Positions 44,779 through 54,406 of a stretch of 64,000 nt of DNA are shown piece by piece. Below the pieces are notes generated by a model. It was given only the letters and a program-made list of their open reading frames with translations. It made no database searches and was not told where the DNA came from. Source of the stretch: Mesorhizobium sp. M3A.F.Ca.ET.080.04.2.1 (GTDB lineage Bacteria; Pseudomonadota; Alphaproteobacteria; Rhizobiales; Rhizobiaceae); contig NZ_CP034451.1 of NCBI RefSeq assembly GCF_003952525.1, positions 248,001-312,000 on the forward strand, written 5' to 3'. Numbering within the stretch: the first letter of the stretch is position 1; each line of letters opens with the position of its first letter. The translations under genes were made by a program, and so were the position numbers.

Positions 44779-46464
44779 TCAATTGGCGTTGCGGGCAGCG
44801 CGAACGCCGTAGATCAGTGCGCCCACGAGAACTGGTGCCGTAACAATGGCGGCGACTGCAGAGACAGCCGGCGTGATGCCGCTGCGCAGCAGCGAGTAGA
44901 TCGTCACCGGGAGGGTTTTGTCGAAACCCGTCTGGAACATCGCAATGACGGCCTCGTCCCACGACGTTACAAAAGCGATGATCAGGCAGCCAATGACTGA
45001 CGGGATGATGTTTGGAACCACGATGGACCAGAAAGCTTTGATGTTGCTTGCTCCCATGGTCCAGGATGCCTGCTCCATCGACAGGTCGACAAAGGACAGA
45101 GCATTGGCCATAACCAAGAACGTGAGTGGGACGCAAAGCACCGCATGCGCCAGAACGAGCCCCGCATCGGTTCCTATAAGGCCTAGCCGTCCCTGGACAT
45201 CGAAGATGCCGATCGCCAGCAGGATCACTGGCACGATGAGCGGCGCGATCGCGACGACCTGAATAAGGCCCTGCCAGAAGCCCGAGCCCAATCTCGAGCC
45301 AACGCGTGCAAGGGCGAGCCCTGCCAACGTCGACACGATCGCGGTTGCGATCCCAACGCGCACGCTTTTCATGAAGGCACCGATCCAAATATCGGACGTG
45401 ACAACTTCCGCGAACCATTTCCACGTGAAGCCTAGAGGTGGAAAGCGGATCTGCGTGGTTTCGGTGAAGGCTGTTGGAATGACAATCAGAAGCGGCGATA
45501 TCAGGATGATCATCACCATCGCCAGCGCTATCCAGCAAAGCACCGTCGTAGCCGTCATTTTCAGCGGCTCGTCCGCCGCGGCGCCGCGTGTACCGGATTG
45601 CACCGGCGTCAGGATGCCTTTGCCGCCAACGCGCAACGCGACCAGATATCCTGCGGCCGATACCAGCAGCAGCACCACGCCCATCGCGGCTGCCTTGCCC
45701 CATTGGTAGATCTGAATCTGCTGCTGGATAAAAATCGGTATAGTCAAATTGTGGGGACCGCCCAGGATAGCCGGAGTCAGGAAAAAGCCGAGCGCCAGCA
45801 CAAAGACCAACAGCGTTCCGCTCAGCAGCGTCGGTCGTATCTGGGGAAAATAGACGTCCAGGAAAACCTGCCGTTCGGCCGCGCCCATCGTGCGGGCCGC
45901 CGTCAGGAGCGAGACGTCGATCGAACGCATCGCGGAGACGAGCACCAGGATCAAGTACGGAAGCAGGTAAGCCACCATGCCGGTGATGGTGGCAAAGGTA
46001 TTATAGAGGAGCGGGAACGGGCCGAGGTCGAACGGGGCAAGCGCTGCATTGATAATGCCTTGCTGTCCCAGGATCGTCGTAAAGGCAAACAGACGCACGA
46101 TGATGGACACCCAAAAGGGCATCACGATTACAACCATCATGAGCGAAGACATCTGACGCGACAGGCGCGAAATGATATAGCTTGTCGGGAATGAAAGGAT
46201 GATGGTTATCGCCGTCGCAACGACGGCAAGCATCAGGCTTTCCAGCACCACCTGTCGCAGCAGATCGTCCTTGGCGATCGCCACGTAATTTCCCCAGTAG
46301 ATACTGTCGAAGGCAGCGCGACCTCGCTGGTTCAAGCTTCGCAACACGATGCTGTAAAGCGGCCAAAACAGCATCAGGGCCAACAGCAATGCCGCAGGTG
46401 CCATTAGGGCCATGCGCCCTGCGCGCGTTGCCCAGCGCCCGCTATCGGCAGCAATGATCGTCAT
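44779..46464 (-). CDS. Fused spermidine/putrescine-type ABC permease (PotB-PotC fusion)
   Basis: A 561-residue protein with two binding-protein-dependent permease domains. The first (about 20-290) contains AARTMGAAERQVFLDVYFP and the second (about 310-555) contains ASWTMGASNIKAFWSIVVP; both are EAA loops contacting the ATPase. PotB and PotC are usually separate ~280-residue proteins, so this is a natural fusion supplying both halves of the pore. The stop of the carboxylase beta gene overlaps its start by 4 bp. It works with the SBP at 50.3 kb and the ATPase at 51.6 kb. Confidence 0.92.
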   Translation of the reverse strand: MTIIAADSGRWATRAGRMALMAPAALLLALMLFWPLYSIVLRSLNQRGRAAFDSIYWGNYVAIAKDDLLRQVVLESLMLAVVATAITIILSFPTSYIISRLSRQMSSLMMVVIVMPFWVSIIVRLFAFTTILGQQGIINAALAPFDLGPFPLLYNTFATITGMVAYLLPYLILVLVSAMRSIDVSLLTAARTMGAAERQVFLDVYFPQIRPTLLSGTLLVFVLALGFFLTPAILGGPHNLTIPIFIQQQIQIYQWGKAAAMGVVLLLVSAAGYLVALRVGGKGILTPVQSGTRGAAADEPLKMTATTVLCWIALAMVMIILISPLLIVIPTAFTETTQIRFPPLGFTWKWFAEVVTSDIWIGAFMKSVRVGIATAIVSTLAGLALARVGSRLGSGFWQGLIQVVAIAPLIVPVILLAIGIFDVQGRLGLIGTDAGLVLAHAVLCVPLTFLVMANALSFVDLSMEQASWTMGASNIKAFWSIVVPNIIPSVIGCLIIAFVTSWDEAVIAMFQTGFDKTLPVTIYSLLRSGITPAVSAVAAIVTAPVLVGALIYGVRAARNAN

Positions 46465-48008
46465 GATGCTGGGCCAGCGATCGGACGCGCGTAGAACAAC
46501 TTAACAAGGCGTGCCAGATGGCCACGGGTTTGACGCGGATCGATCATCTCTTCGGCAGAAAAGTTCTCGATGGCGCGCCAGACAGACGTCTGCGCTTCAA
46601 AGCGCTTGGTCAGCTTCTCCTTGAGCGCGGGCCGTTCCTCCGGCGAGACGGCGCTGAGCTCAGCACGGAACGCGGCCTCCACGCCGCCTTCGATTGGCAT
46701 ATCGCCCCAAGCCGCGCTCGGCCAGCACAGGCGCAGGCTCATCGGGTTGGCACTGCCGGTGGCGACGCCGCCAAGGCCGTAAGAGCGTCGTACCTGCACC
46801 GTATAGACAGGGACCTTGGCTTTCTGGATCGCACGTAACGCCATTGCGCCGAATTTGAGAACGCCTGCTTCCTCCGCCTTTGGACCGACAAGAAATCCAG
46901 GCACGTCGGCAAAGTAGGCTATCGGGATATGGAAACGGTCGCACAAGTCGACAAACTTCATCTGCTTTAGGGAGGACGCCACGTCCAGCGAACCGGCAAG
47001 GAAGCGGTTGTCAGATGCAATCAAGCCGACGACATGGCCCTCGATACGACTAAGGCCGGTGCGGACCGATCGACCATAATCGGGCGCGATCTCAAAAAAG
47101 CTGTCCGTGTCGGCGATGCACCGCAGCAGCGCCTGGGCATCATAGACCCGACGGGCGCTCGGTGAAACGATCGCCAGGATTTCCTCCTGATCGTTGGCCG
47201 ACCATTTGGATAACGCGGCAGGACGCTGTCCCACATTGTCGGGAAGATAGGCAAAAACGCGCCGCAGCGTGGCCAGCGCTTCATCTTCATTCGCCACCTG
47301 GTTGTCGATGATCCCCGAGGTTCGCACGTGGACGTCAACGCCGCCCAATGCGAACTTGTCGATGTCCAGACCAAGCGCCTGCTTGACGACCGGTGGACCA
47401 CCGGCAAACAGGCAGCCATTGTCCTTGGCCATGACCGAGAAATGCGACAGATGGGCACGGGCTGCCGAACTGCCTGCGGTAGGGCCAAGGACAGCGGTGA
47501 GAACTGGCACGTAGTCCATGAGGTCGAACATCGGATATGTGGACTTTGCCGCCTGCAATTCGGGATAGCCGATTGCTTCCTGCAGGATGACGGAACCGCC
47601 AACGCCGTTAATCAACAGGACAAGCGGAATTCGATAACCAAGGGCGAAGTCTTCAATAAATCCGGTCCACCCTCCCTTATATCGCGGCAGATGGACCCCG
47701 GTCCCTCCACCCTCGACGCTGTAGTCCTCGGCACCAATGGCGACAGGGCGACCGTCGATCTCGCAAAGGCCGCAAACATAAGTCGACCCCAACAGCGATC
47801 CATCCTTCGTGGGGGTGGTTACGAATGTTCCCACCTCCAGGAAAGTGCCCTCGTCAACCAGCTTGAGAATGCGTTCGCGAGCGGTGGAGCGGCCGTTCTT
47901 GTGCTCACGCGCAACGCGCTCTGGCCCGCCGGACGCCATTGCGACGACCCGGCGCTTTTCCAATTCCTCCAGCAGAGGCGTCCAGTCTGGATGCGGAGCG
48001 CTAGCCAT
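46461..48008 (-). CDS. Acyl-CoA carboxylase carboxyltransferase (beta) subunit
   Basis: A 515-residue biotin-dependent carboxyltransferase. The ATG at 48008 has GGGGA upstream and lies 1 bp after the acyl-CoA ligase stop; the frame opens 9 codons earlier. It has GVGGSVILQEAIGYPELQAA in the N-terminal half and YGLGGVATGSANPMSLRLCW (split) plus GDMPIEGGVEAAFR in the C-terminal half. It transfers CO2 from biotin to an acyl-CoA (propionyl-, methylcrotonyl- or geranyl-CoA type). The matching alpha subunit is on the divergent operon at 52.7 kb. Confidence 0.9.
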   Translation of the reverse strand: MASAPHPDWTPLLEELEKRRVVAMASGGPERVAREHKNGRSTARERILKLVDEGTFLEVGTFVTTPTKDGSLLGSTYVCGLCEIDGRPVAIGAEDYSVEGGGTGVHLPRYKGGWTGFIEDFALGYRIPLVLLINGVGGSVILQEAIGYPELQAAKSTYPMFDLMDYVPVLTAVLGPTAGSSAARAHLSHFSVMAKDNGCLFAGGPPVVKQALGLDIDKFALGGVDVHVRTSGIIDNQVANEDEALATLRRVFAYLPDNVGQRPAALSKWSANDQEEILAIVSPSARRVYDAQALLRCIADTDSFFEIAPDYGRSVRTGLSRIEGHVVGLIASDNRFLAGSLDVASSLKQMKFVDLCDRFHIPIAYFADVPGFLVGPKAEEAGVLKFGAMALRAIQKAKVPVYTVQVRRSYGLGGVATGSANPMSLRLCWPSAAWGDMPIEGGVEAAFRAELSAVSPEERPALKEKLTKRFEAQTSVWRAIENFSAEEMIDPRQTRGHLARLVKLFYARPIAGPAS

Positions 48009-48009
48009 A

Positions 48010-49584
48010 TCAGATCCCCACTTTGTTGTCGGCAAGCATCGCCGCGCAAATGCGGGCGAGTTCGACCTTGTCGACCTTGGTCGTGTTACGAACGGGAAAA
48101 GCGTCGAGGAAAAGCAGGTGACGCGGTTTCTTGTACGAGGCGAGCCGCTGCAGGGCGAAAGCGAGGATTTCGTCCTTGCCGGCGCTCGCCCCCTTGCGCA
48201 GCATCACGCATGCGCACACGGCTTCGCCGAATTCCGCATCGGGCACGCCGACAACCGCGACGTCCAGGACGGCGGGGTGTTGGCGCACTGCGTTTTCGAT
48301 TTCAGCCGGGTAGATGTTTTGACCCTTCGAGATGATCAGGTCCTTCGTCCGGCCGACGATGTAGATCCACCCTTCGTCATCCATGCGGGCAAGATCACCA
48401 ATCTTCAACCACCCATCGCGAACCGTCTCGGCGTCAAGTTGGGGGCTTTCCCAATAGTTCGCCATCACCGACGGGCCCGCGGTCCAGACCTCACCCACCT
48501 CGCCAATCGGAACGTCGACGCCATTGGCGTCGAGGAGCCGGATCGACTGGCCCGGCGCGACCCTGCCGACGGAGCCAGGATGTTTTTCGATGTCATCGCC
48601 TTCAATGAGCGTTGCCATGCCGGATTCGGTCGAGCCATAGGAGATGGTCAGGCTGACGTGCTGCCAGCGACGACGGACTTCAGCCATCAATGCCGGTGGG
48701 CAGTTTTCGCCACCGGTGTACCACCACGACATTGTCGATAGCGGGATGCGCTCTTCGTTATCAGCGGCAATCAATTCGCGGAACATGGACGGAAACATGA
48801 GCACATGGGTGACCCGCCAGCGCTCTATGAGATCGGTCAGCCGCCTGGCGCTCCAGCCGCGGCTCGGCATGATCGCCACCGTGCCGCCTACGAAAAACGT
48901 AGGGATGGAACTTTCATTCATCGCGGCCGTGTTGAACATCGGCGCATTGAGGAGCATCACGGCGTTGTGGTCGAGGTGGCGGAACTGGGTGACCTGCTGC
49001 ATGGCGCACCACACGATCGCCTGCGATCGCATGGCAACTCCCTTAGGGCGGCCGGTTGTACCGGAGGTGTAAAGGATCATCTGGACGTCAGTGGCGATTG
49101 GCCTGGCAATGGGCGACGTGGTTGTCGCGAACTGCTCGAATACGGCCCCTCCGGCGTCGGCTTTCATTTCCACGATATGAGGTTGCCGACCAAGGGAGGG
49201 CAATGCGCCATCGAGCAGGCTCATCAACTCAGGTTCGGTAAAGACGATCCTTGCCTGACAATCGTTCAGGATCGAAGCGATCTCCGGCGATGTGAGTCGA
49301 AAGCTCACAGGAACAAAAGTCAGGCCTGCATAGGCGCACGCAAAATAGAGTTCAAACGTCTCGCCCCGGTTGAAGAGCAGCGACGCCACGCGATCACCGG
49401 TCTCCAGCCCCATCTCCCGCAGCGCTGAGGCAAGCCGCAGTGCCCGCTGCCTGAGTTGAGCGTATGTCCGTGAGCCATGTTCCCACAAAAGCGCGAGCTT
49501 GTCGGGACGCTGCAATGCCTGCGGACCATAATCGCCAAGAATTGACGAGACGCAGCCGAGCGCACTCATGCTGGAGATGACCAT
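48010..49584 (-). CDS. AMP-dependent acyl-CoA synthetase/ligase
   Basis: A 524-residue adenylate-forming enzyme. The P-loop is MILYTSGTTGRPKGVAMRS (about 165-183), the Y(G)STE motif is SYGSTESG, and the C-terminal hinge and catalytic Lys region ends PVRNTTKVDKVELA. It activates a carboxylic acid as acyl-AMP then acyl-CoA. It follows the TetR gene and precedes the carboxylase beta gene by 1 bp, so it likely activates the imported acid as the first step. An internal start at the sixth codon is possible. Confidence 0.9.
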   Translation of the reverse strand: MVISSMSALGCVSSILGDYGPQALQRPDKLALLWEHGSRTYAQLRQRALRLASALREMGLETGDRVASLLFNRGETFELYFACAYAGLTFVPVSFRLTSPEIASILNDCQARIVFTEPELMSLLDGALPSLGRQPHIVEMKADAGGAVFEQFATTTSPIARPIATDVQMILYTSGTTGRPKGVAMRSQAIVWCAMQQVTQFRHLDHNAVMLLNAPMFNTAAMNESSIPTFFVGGTVAIMPSRGWSARRLTDLIERWRVTHVLMFPSMFRELIAADNEERIPLSTMSWWYTGGENCPPALMAEVRRRWQHVSLTISYGSTESGMATLIEGDDIEKHPGSVGRVAPGQSIRLLDANGVDVPIGEVGEVWTAGPSVMANYWESPQLDAETVRDGWLKIGDLARMDDEGWIYIVGRTKDLIISKGQNIYPAEIENAVRQHPAVLDVAVVGVPDAEFGEAVCACVMLRKGASAGKDEILAFALQRLASYKKPRHLLFLDAFPVRNTTKVDKVELARICAAMLADNKVGI

Positions 49585-49616
49585 AATTTTTTGCTTCCGT
49601 GACTGGATGGGCGGCT

Positions 49617-50267
49617 TTAGCCGGCCGCCCGAACTGCTTCTTGCTCGGCGGGGTCAATCGCGTTCGTGGTCTCCCCGGACGTCGTAAGGCGCCGTATCCA
49701 GAACCGTATTGGCGAGTGCTCGCGTAGCCGCGCCATCACGTCCTCATCGAGGAGCCCATGCAGGCTGAGGCCATCGGCCAATCCGACCAGGTCCGTGGCG
49801 ATTGCCTTGCGGTCGATGTCTTCTGGAAGATCGCCGCGCTCCTGAGCTCGCCGCAAGGCGGTTGCGACAGACTTGCGCCATCCCACCAGATAAGTCTCCA
49901 CTTCCTGACGCAACCCTTGGTCCGTGATGGCTTCCACGAAGAAGAAGAAGAAGATCCGGCTCAGGGCGAGGCGTCGGCCATCCAGCGGAACGCTGCCTTC
50001 CAGGATTTGCTCCAAGGCCTGCAGCCCATCAAGCGTTGCCAGCACGCGCGTGTTGTGCTCCGCCAGAATTTCGGCGGCGCGACGAAGCCCACCTAGCAGC
50101 AGATCTTGGCGACCATGAAAATAGTGGCCAATTACGCCCGTCGACCAGCCGGAGCGTTCCGCCACGGCCCGGATTGTGACACCCGTCATCCCGGACTCCG
50201 CCACGATGTCCAGCAGGACATCGCAGATCTGGCGGCGCCGTTCTTCGTGGTTCACAATCCGAGGCAT
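49617..50267 (-). CDS. TetR/AcrR family transcriptional regulator
   Basis: A 216-residue regulator. The N-terminal helix-turn-helix (about 8-55) reads MTGVTIRAVAERSGWSTGVI with GHYFHGRQDLL following, typical of TetR. The ligand domain contains five consecutive Phe encoded by five TTC codons (a GAA repeat at 49938-49952 on the plus strand). It is in the minus operon between the SBP and the ligase, so it likely represses this operon and the divergent one across the 51.4-51.6 kb gap. A CoA ester or the imported acid is a reasonable effector (inference). Confidence 0.9.
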   Translation of the reverse strand: MPRIVNHEERRRQICDVLLDIVAESGMTGVTIRAVAERSGWSTGVIGHYFHGRQDLLLGGLRRAAEILAEHNTRVLATLDGLQALEQILEGSVPLDGRRLALSRIFFFFFVEAITDQGLRQEVETYLVGWRKSVATALRRAQERGDLPEDIDRKAIATDLVGLADGLSLHGLLDEDVMARLREHSPIRFWIRRLTTSGETTNAIDPAEQEAVRAAG

Positions 50268-50288
50268 GGCGGCAGGATCTCCCGTGGG

Positions 50289-51374
50289 TCAGTTCAGGGC
50301 GACCCAACGATTGAACCGATCGACTACGTCCGGAAGGTTCTTTGCGTAGTAATCGGCATTCTCCAGGATTGCCTTTTTGGCATTCTCGCCCGCCACAATC
50401 CATGGCGCAACATCCTCACCATAGTCTGACGGCGACAACCCCACGATCCCTGTCGCGTAGGTGATCTGTTTCACCAGCGCCTTTTGGCCCTCCGTGTCGG
50501 CAATGAAATGGGCGATCATCGCCTGCCCGGCGAACGCATTCGGAGCGCCCTTCGGCACAGCGTAGACGGCAGACGAGTAAAGCGAATCCTGCCAGGCGAT
50601 GGCCAGCGGAGCTTTGTCATGCTTGACGGCATTATAGACGCGACCGCTCCAGGCTACACCGATCGAGCACTCGCCACTGGACAAGAGCCGGATAGCGTCG
50701 TCGCCATTGCTCCACCACAAGATGTCGGACTTGATGGCATCCAGCTTGGCAAATGCTTTATCCAGATCAAGGGGATAAAGCTTGTCGGGCGAGACGCCAT
50801 TGGCCAGCAGCGCCGATTCCAAAACCGCGCCAAACTGCGGATATTTGAACATGCAGCGCTTTCCCGGGAACTTTTGCTCGTCATAGAGGTCCCGCAGGCT
50901 GGTTGGTGCGTTTGCGCCGGAGAACTTGTCTGTATTGTAGGTAAGCACGATGCCGTAGCGCATCACGTCGACGCCATAGTCGTCATGAGCATCCTTATCG
51001 AGCTTGGAGAAATCGACGATCGAAGGATCGAGCTTTTCCACATAGCCGGCATCGCGCGCACGGATGAAGTCGCCCTTGGTCGGAAACTCGATCAAGCTCC
51101 ACGGAATTTGCGCTCCCGAATCCTCTGCGGCGAAGAATTTCGTCGTGTCTGAATTGAAGTCCGACTTCAACGTTACGTCGGTTTCAGCCGTGAAGTCCTT
51201 GTTGGTGGTATCGTCGCGGGCGCGTGTGGTCGCTCCGCCGGACGCGTCGTGCCAAACAAGCTCGCCCTTTGCCTTGTCGCGTATTTCCTTCGGCAGAATG
51301 TCTGCCGCCAATGCGATGGATTGTGCGCCCACGCTGCAGATAAGCGCGCAAGCAAGTGCCTTAAGCGTCGTCAT
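50289..51374 (-). CDS. Spermidine/putrescine-type ABC substrate-binding protein
   Basis: A 361-residue periplasmic binding protein of the PotD/Fe3+-type family. The ATG at 51374 with AGGGGAA upstream is preferred to the frame opening at 51443. A signal peptide (MTTLKALACALICSVGAQSI followed by ALA) precedes DILPKEIRDKAKGELVW. Sequence such as PWSLIEFPTKGDFIRARDAG and YNTDKFSGANAPTSLRDLYD is typical of PotD-like proteins. It is the first gene of the minus operon; the ATPase is divergent and the fused permease lies 3.8 kb downstream. The ligand is probably not a polyamine given the acid-activating neighbours. Confidence 0.88.
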   Translation of the reverse strand: MTTLKALACALICSVGAQSIALAADILPKEIRDKAKGELVWHDASGGATTRARDDTTNKDFTAETDVTLKSDFNSDTTKFFAAEDSGAQIPWSLIEFPTKGDFIRARDAGYVEKLDPSIVDFSKLDKDAHDDYGVDVMRYGIVLTYNTDKFSGANAPTSLRDLYDEQKFPGKRCMFKYPQFGAVLESALLANGVSPDKLYPLDLDKAFAKLDAIKSDILWWSNGDDAIRLLSSGECSIGVAWSGRVYNAVKHDKAPLAIAWQDSLYSSAVYAVPKGAPNAFAGQAMIAHFIADTEGQKALVKQITYATGIVGLSPSDYGEDVAPWIVAGENAKKAILENADYYAKNLPDVVDRFNRWVALN

Positions 51375-51576
51375 GCGATTCCCCTTTCTTTTTCGATTTA
51401 AGACAGTTGTGATATTAAAAGCAGCGAGACCTCGTCCCGTCAAGCGCGAAAAATGAGACGATCGCCATCTAGCTACGTTGACCGACTTGATTTTTGCGCA
51501 AGTTCCACGTTAAATCACTTATAGCCGCCTTTGGGTCGAACCGTATTTAGGACGGCAGTAATAAAATGGATCGCCA
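51375..51576. promoter_or_regulatory. Divergent promoter region of the acid-uptake operons
   Basis: A 202-bp AT-richer gap between the SBP gene (left) and the ATPase gene (right). It must hold the promoters of both operons and is where the TetR regulator would bind. The only dyad I see is ACTTG-9-CAAGT near 51486-51505, too weak to call an operator. Confidence 0.4.
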
Positions 51577-52704
51577 ATGCAGAACGTTCAGGCTGCCCAT
51601 CCGGACAGATCGCCGATAGAGGCAAACAGCGTCACTATCGATAACCTGGAGTTGAGGTTTCCGAACGGCTACGTCGGCCTAAAGTCTACAAACTTGCACG
51701 TGCCGGGAGGACAGTTTTGCACGCTCCTGGGGCCTTCAGGCTCGGGAAAGACGACGCTGTTGCGTGCTCTCGCAGGCCTCGTCACTCCGACCCGCGGCCG
51801 TATCGCCATTGGCCAAAAGGACGTCACGACGTTGCCTGTGCAGGCGCGCAACATCGGCTTCGTGTTTCAGAACTACGCGCTGTTTCCGCATATGAATGTC
51901 GCGGATAACATTGCCTACCCGCTAAAGCTGCACAAATGGAGCGCTGCGGACCGCACTGCCCGCGTCAAGGAAATACTCGACCTGATCGAGCTCTCGCATG
52001 CGGCCGGGCATAGCGTTGGCCAACTCAGTGGGGGCCAGCAGCAAAGGGTGGCCATTGGGCGTGCATTGGCTTACCGCCCGTCGCTGCTGCTTCTTGACGA
52101 GCCCATGGGCGCGCTTGACCGCCGGTTGCGGCAGCAACTTGGCGCGGATCTTCGTGACCTGCAGCAGCGAACCGGCATCACGGCCGTCTATGTTACCCAC
52201 GACCAGGAAGAAGCTTTCATCCTTTCCGACAAGATCGCCGTCCTGCGCCAAGGCGAGATTTTGCAATACTCGTCGCCGGGCGAGCTCTATGCACGTCCCC
52301 GATCCCGATTTGTCGCCGAGTTCCTGGGTGAGGCCAACTTGATCGATGCTCAATCAACGGACGGCAAGGGCCACGCCATGACAGCCTACGGATCGATCGG
52401 CTTTGCCGGTCACACGAGCACAAACGGCCAAACGACAACACCCGCACTGTTGGTGCGACCCGAGGACATTGCGTTCAGTTCCAACCGGACATCGCCTACC
52501 GCAACATCCCAGAGCGCACTTGCGCAGCCGCTGAAGGTCGAGGTGTTAAAGACGCTTTTTCTTGGCAGCAGGTGCCTGGTCACGGTGAAGGCGCCCGATG
52601 GCAAAGAGTTGTTGGTCGAATGCAACAAGTCCGGCCTTCCCCAGCAAGGCGAGGCCGTGTCGATCACATGGGACCGTTCGGCGACAGTGCTTCTGGGTAG
52701 CTGA
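51577..52704 (+). CDS. ABC transporter ATP-binding protein, PotA type
   Basis: A 375-residue ATPase with C-terminal TOBE domain. Walker A is GPSGSGKTT (near 50), the signature is LSGGQQQRVAIGRA and Walker B is LLLLDEPMGALDRR. The last 110 residues (RPEDIAFSS onward) form the regulatory beta-barrel of the PotA/CysA/MalK group. It is first gene of the plus operon, 21 bp before the carboxylase alpha gene. It powers the importer built from the divergent SBP and the fused permease. Confidence 0.92.
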   Translation: MQNVQAAHPDRSPIEANSVTIDNLELRFPNGYVGLKSTNLHVPGGQFCTLLGPSGSGKTTLLRALAGLVTPTRGRIAIGQKDVTTLPVQARNIGFVFQNYALFPHMNVADNIAYPLKLHKWSAADRTARVKEILDLIELSHAAGHSVGQLSGGQQQRVAIGRALAYRPSLLLLDEPMGALDRRLRQQLGADLRDLQQRTGITAVYVTHDQEEAFILSDKIAVLRQGEILQYSSPGELYARPRSRFVAEFLGEANLIDAQSTDGKGHAMTAYGSIGFAGHTSTNGQTTTPALLVRPEDIAFSSNRTSPTATSQSALAQPLKVEVLKTLFLGSRCLVTVKAPDGKELLVECNKSGLPQQGEAVSITWDRSATVLLGS

Positions 52705-52725
52705 CGAAAGCGAGTCATCGACGAT

Positions 52726-54405
52726 ATGAAGAAGATCCTTATAGCCAATCGTGGAGAAATCGCGCTTCGTATCGTGCGCGCCTGCAGGGATGCCGGCTAC
52801 ACTTCGGTTGCCATTGCCTCCGAGGCCGATCGTCAGGCTCTTCATGCTCGAAGCGCTGACGAATCCCACATCCTGACGGGCACAGCGCCACGCGATACAT
52901 ACCTGAACCAGGGAGCGATCCTTTCCATTGCCGCACGCGCTGGGGCCGATGCAGTGCACCCCGGCTATGGATTGCTCTCGGAAAACGAAACATTTGCCGC
53001 TGCCGTCATGGCGGCAGGCCTCACCTGGATTGGCCCCTCACCCGAGGCCATCGCTCAGCTGGGCGACAAGGTCGCAGCGCGCGCGATCGCACGGCGGGCC
53101 GGAGCGCCATTGCTGCCTTCGTGGGAAGGAGACGAGCTGACCGTCGAGAAGGCGTCTGCGTTTGTCGCCGAACATGGCCTGCCGGTAATCGTCAAGGCGC
53201 AAAATGGCGGCGGCGGGCGCGGCATGCGGATTGTGCGCCAACAAGCCGAGCTTGAAGGGCAAATCGCTGCCGCCCGGCGCGAGGCCGAACTCGCGTTCGG
53301 ACGCCCCGAATGTTTCATCGAACGCTATATCGACCATGCTCGGCATGTCGAAACCCAATGCCTGGCAGATACTCACGGCCGGGTCGCCGTTATTTCGACG
53401 CGCGACTGTACCCTACAACGGCGACACCAGAAACTGATCGAAGAGGCGCCAGCTCCATTTCTTAGCGAAGAGCAAACCAAGCGGCTGAGTGAGGTCTCCA
53501 TAGCGGTGCTGTCGGCGGTCGGATATCGAGGTGCGGCAACCTGCGAGTTTCTGCTGACCGGCGAGGGTGACATCTTCTTCCTCGAGGTAAATACCAGAAT
53601 CCAGGTTGAACACCCGGTGACGGAAGAAGTGACAGGGGTCGATCTCATTCGCGAGATGTTCAAGATCGCCGAGGGCTCTCCGTTGCCAGAGAGCTTTGCC
53701 CCAGTCAGGGGACATGCAATCGAGTTTCGCATCAATGCCGAAGATCCCTGGGCCGATTTTCGCCCGACACCGGGTCGCATTGAAGCGCTGCAGGCTCCGG
53801 GCGGGCCTGGTGTTCGGATTGATTTCGGCTACGCCACTGGCGACACCGTTCCACCCTACTATGATTCGATGATCGGCAAGGTCATCGTCACCGGGCCGGA
53901 TCGGCCCGAAGCCTTGGCTCGTGCCCGCCGAGCGTTGAGCGAGATGAAGGTGATCGGCCTTACCACGATCGCCCCGCTGCACCAGGCAATCCTCTCATCC
54001 CCCGAATTTTCTGCGGGCGAGATCGAGAACTTCGCCATCCATACCCGATGGATAGACGCCGTACTGCAACGGTTGGCTGATGCAGCCAAGTCGCTCGTTG
54101 CGTTGCCCCAGCCGCCGGCAGCCGAATTCGTGGAACCATCATTAGCCGAACAGGACCCGACCCCTTCGTCGGAGACTGATGCGCCGCTTTATCGCGCTGG
54201 AATCAAGGCGCCGTTATCGGGGATCATAATGGAGTTGTGCGTAAAGGAGGGCGACGCCGTCAATCTAGGCGACACCGTTGCCATCATGGAAGCAATGAAA
54301 ATGGAGCAGCCGGTCGTGGCTGAAATCGCTGGCGTCGTTGCCAAGATAAATGTCGCACAAGGGTCATTCATCGACATGGATGCCGACATAATGGGTCTCA
54401 ACTGA
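52726..54405 (+). CDS. Acyl-CoA carboxylase alpha subunit (biotin carboxylase + BCCP)
   Basis: A 559-residue fused subunit. Residues 1-445 are biotin carboxylase (ATP-grasp loop KAQNGGGGRGMRIVRQQ; EVNTRIQVEHPVTEEVTG is the active-site Glu/Arg region). After a short linker the last 75 residues are a biotinyl domain with the acceptor Lys in EAMKMEQP. It is about 100 residues shorter than typical propionyl- or methylcrotonyl-CoA carboxylase alpha subunits, lacking the BT interaction domain between the two parts. It pairs with the beta subunit at 46.5-48.0 kb on the divergent operon. Confidence 0.92.
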   Translation: MKKILIANRGEIALRIVRACRDAGYTSVAIASEADRQALHARSADESHILTGTAPRDTYLNQGAILSIAARAGADAVHPGYGLLSENETFAAAVMAAGLTWIGPSPEAIAQLGDKVAARAIARRAGAPLLPSWEGDELTVEKASAFVAEHGLPVIVKAQNGGGGRGMRIVRQQAELEGQIAAARREAELAFGRPECFIERYIDHARHVETQCLADTHGRVAVISTRDCTLQRRHQKLIEEAPAPFLSEEQTKRLSEVSIAVLSAVGYRGAATCEFLLTGEGDIFFLEVNTRIQVEHPVTEEVTGVDLIREMFKIAEGSPLPESFAPVRGHAIEFRINAEDPWADFRPTPGRIEALQAPGGPGVRIDFGYATGDTVPPYYDSMIGKVIVTGPDRPEALARARRALSEMKVIGLTTIAPLHQAILSSPEFSAGEIENFAIHTRWIDAVLQRLADAAKSLVALPQPPAAEFVEPSLAEQDPTPSSETDAPLYRAGIKAPLSGIIMELCVKEGDAVNLGDTVAIMEAMKMEQPVVAEIAGVVAKINVAQGSFIDMDADIMGLN

Positions 54406-54406
54406 G

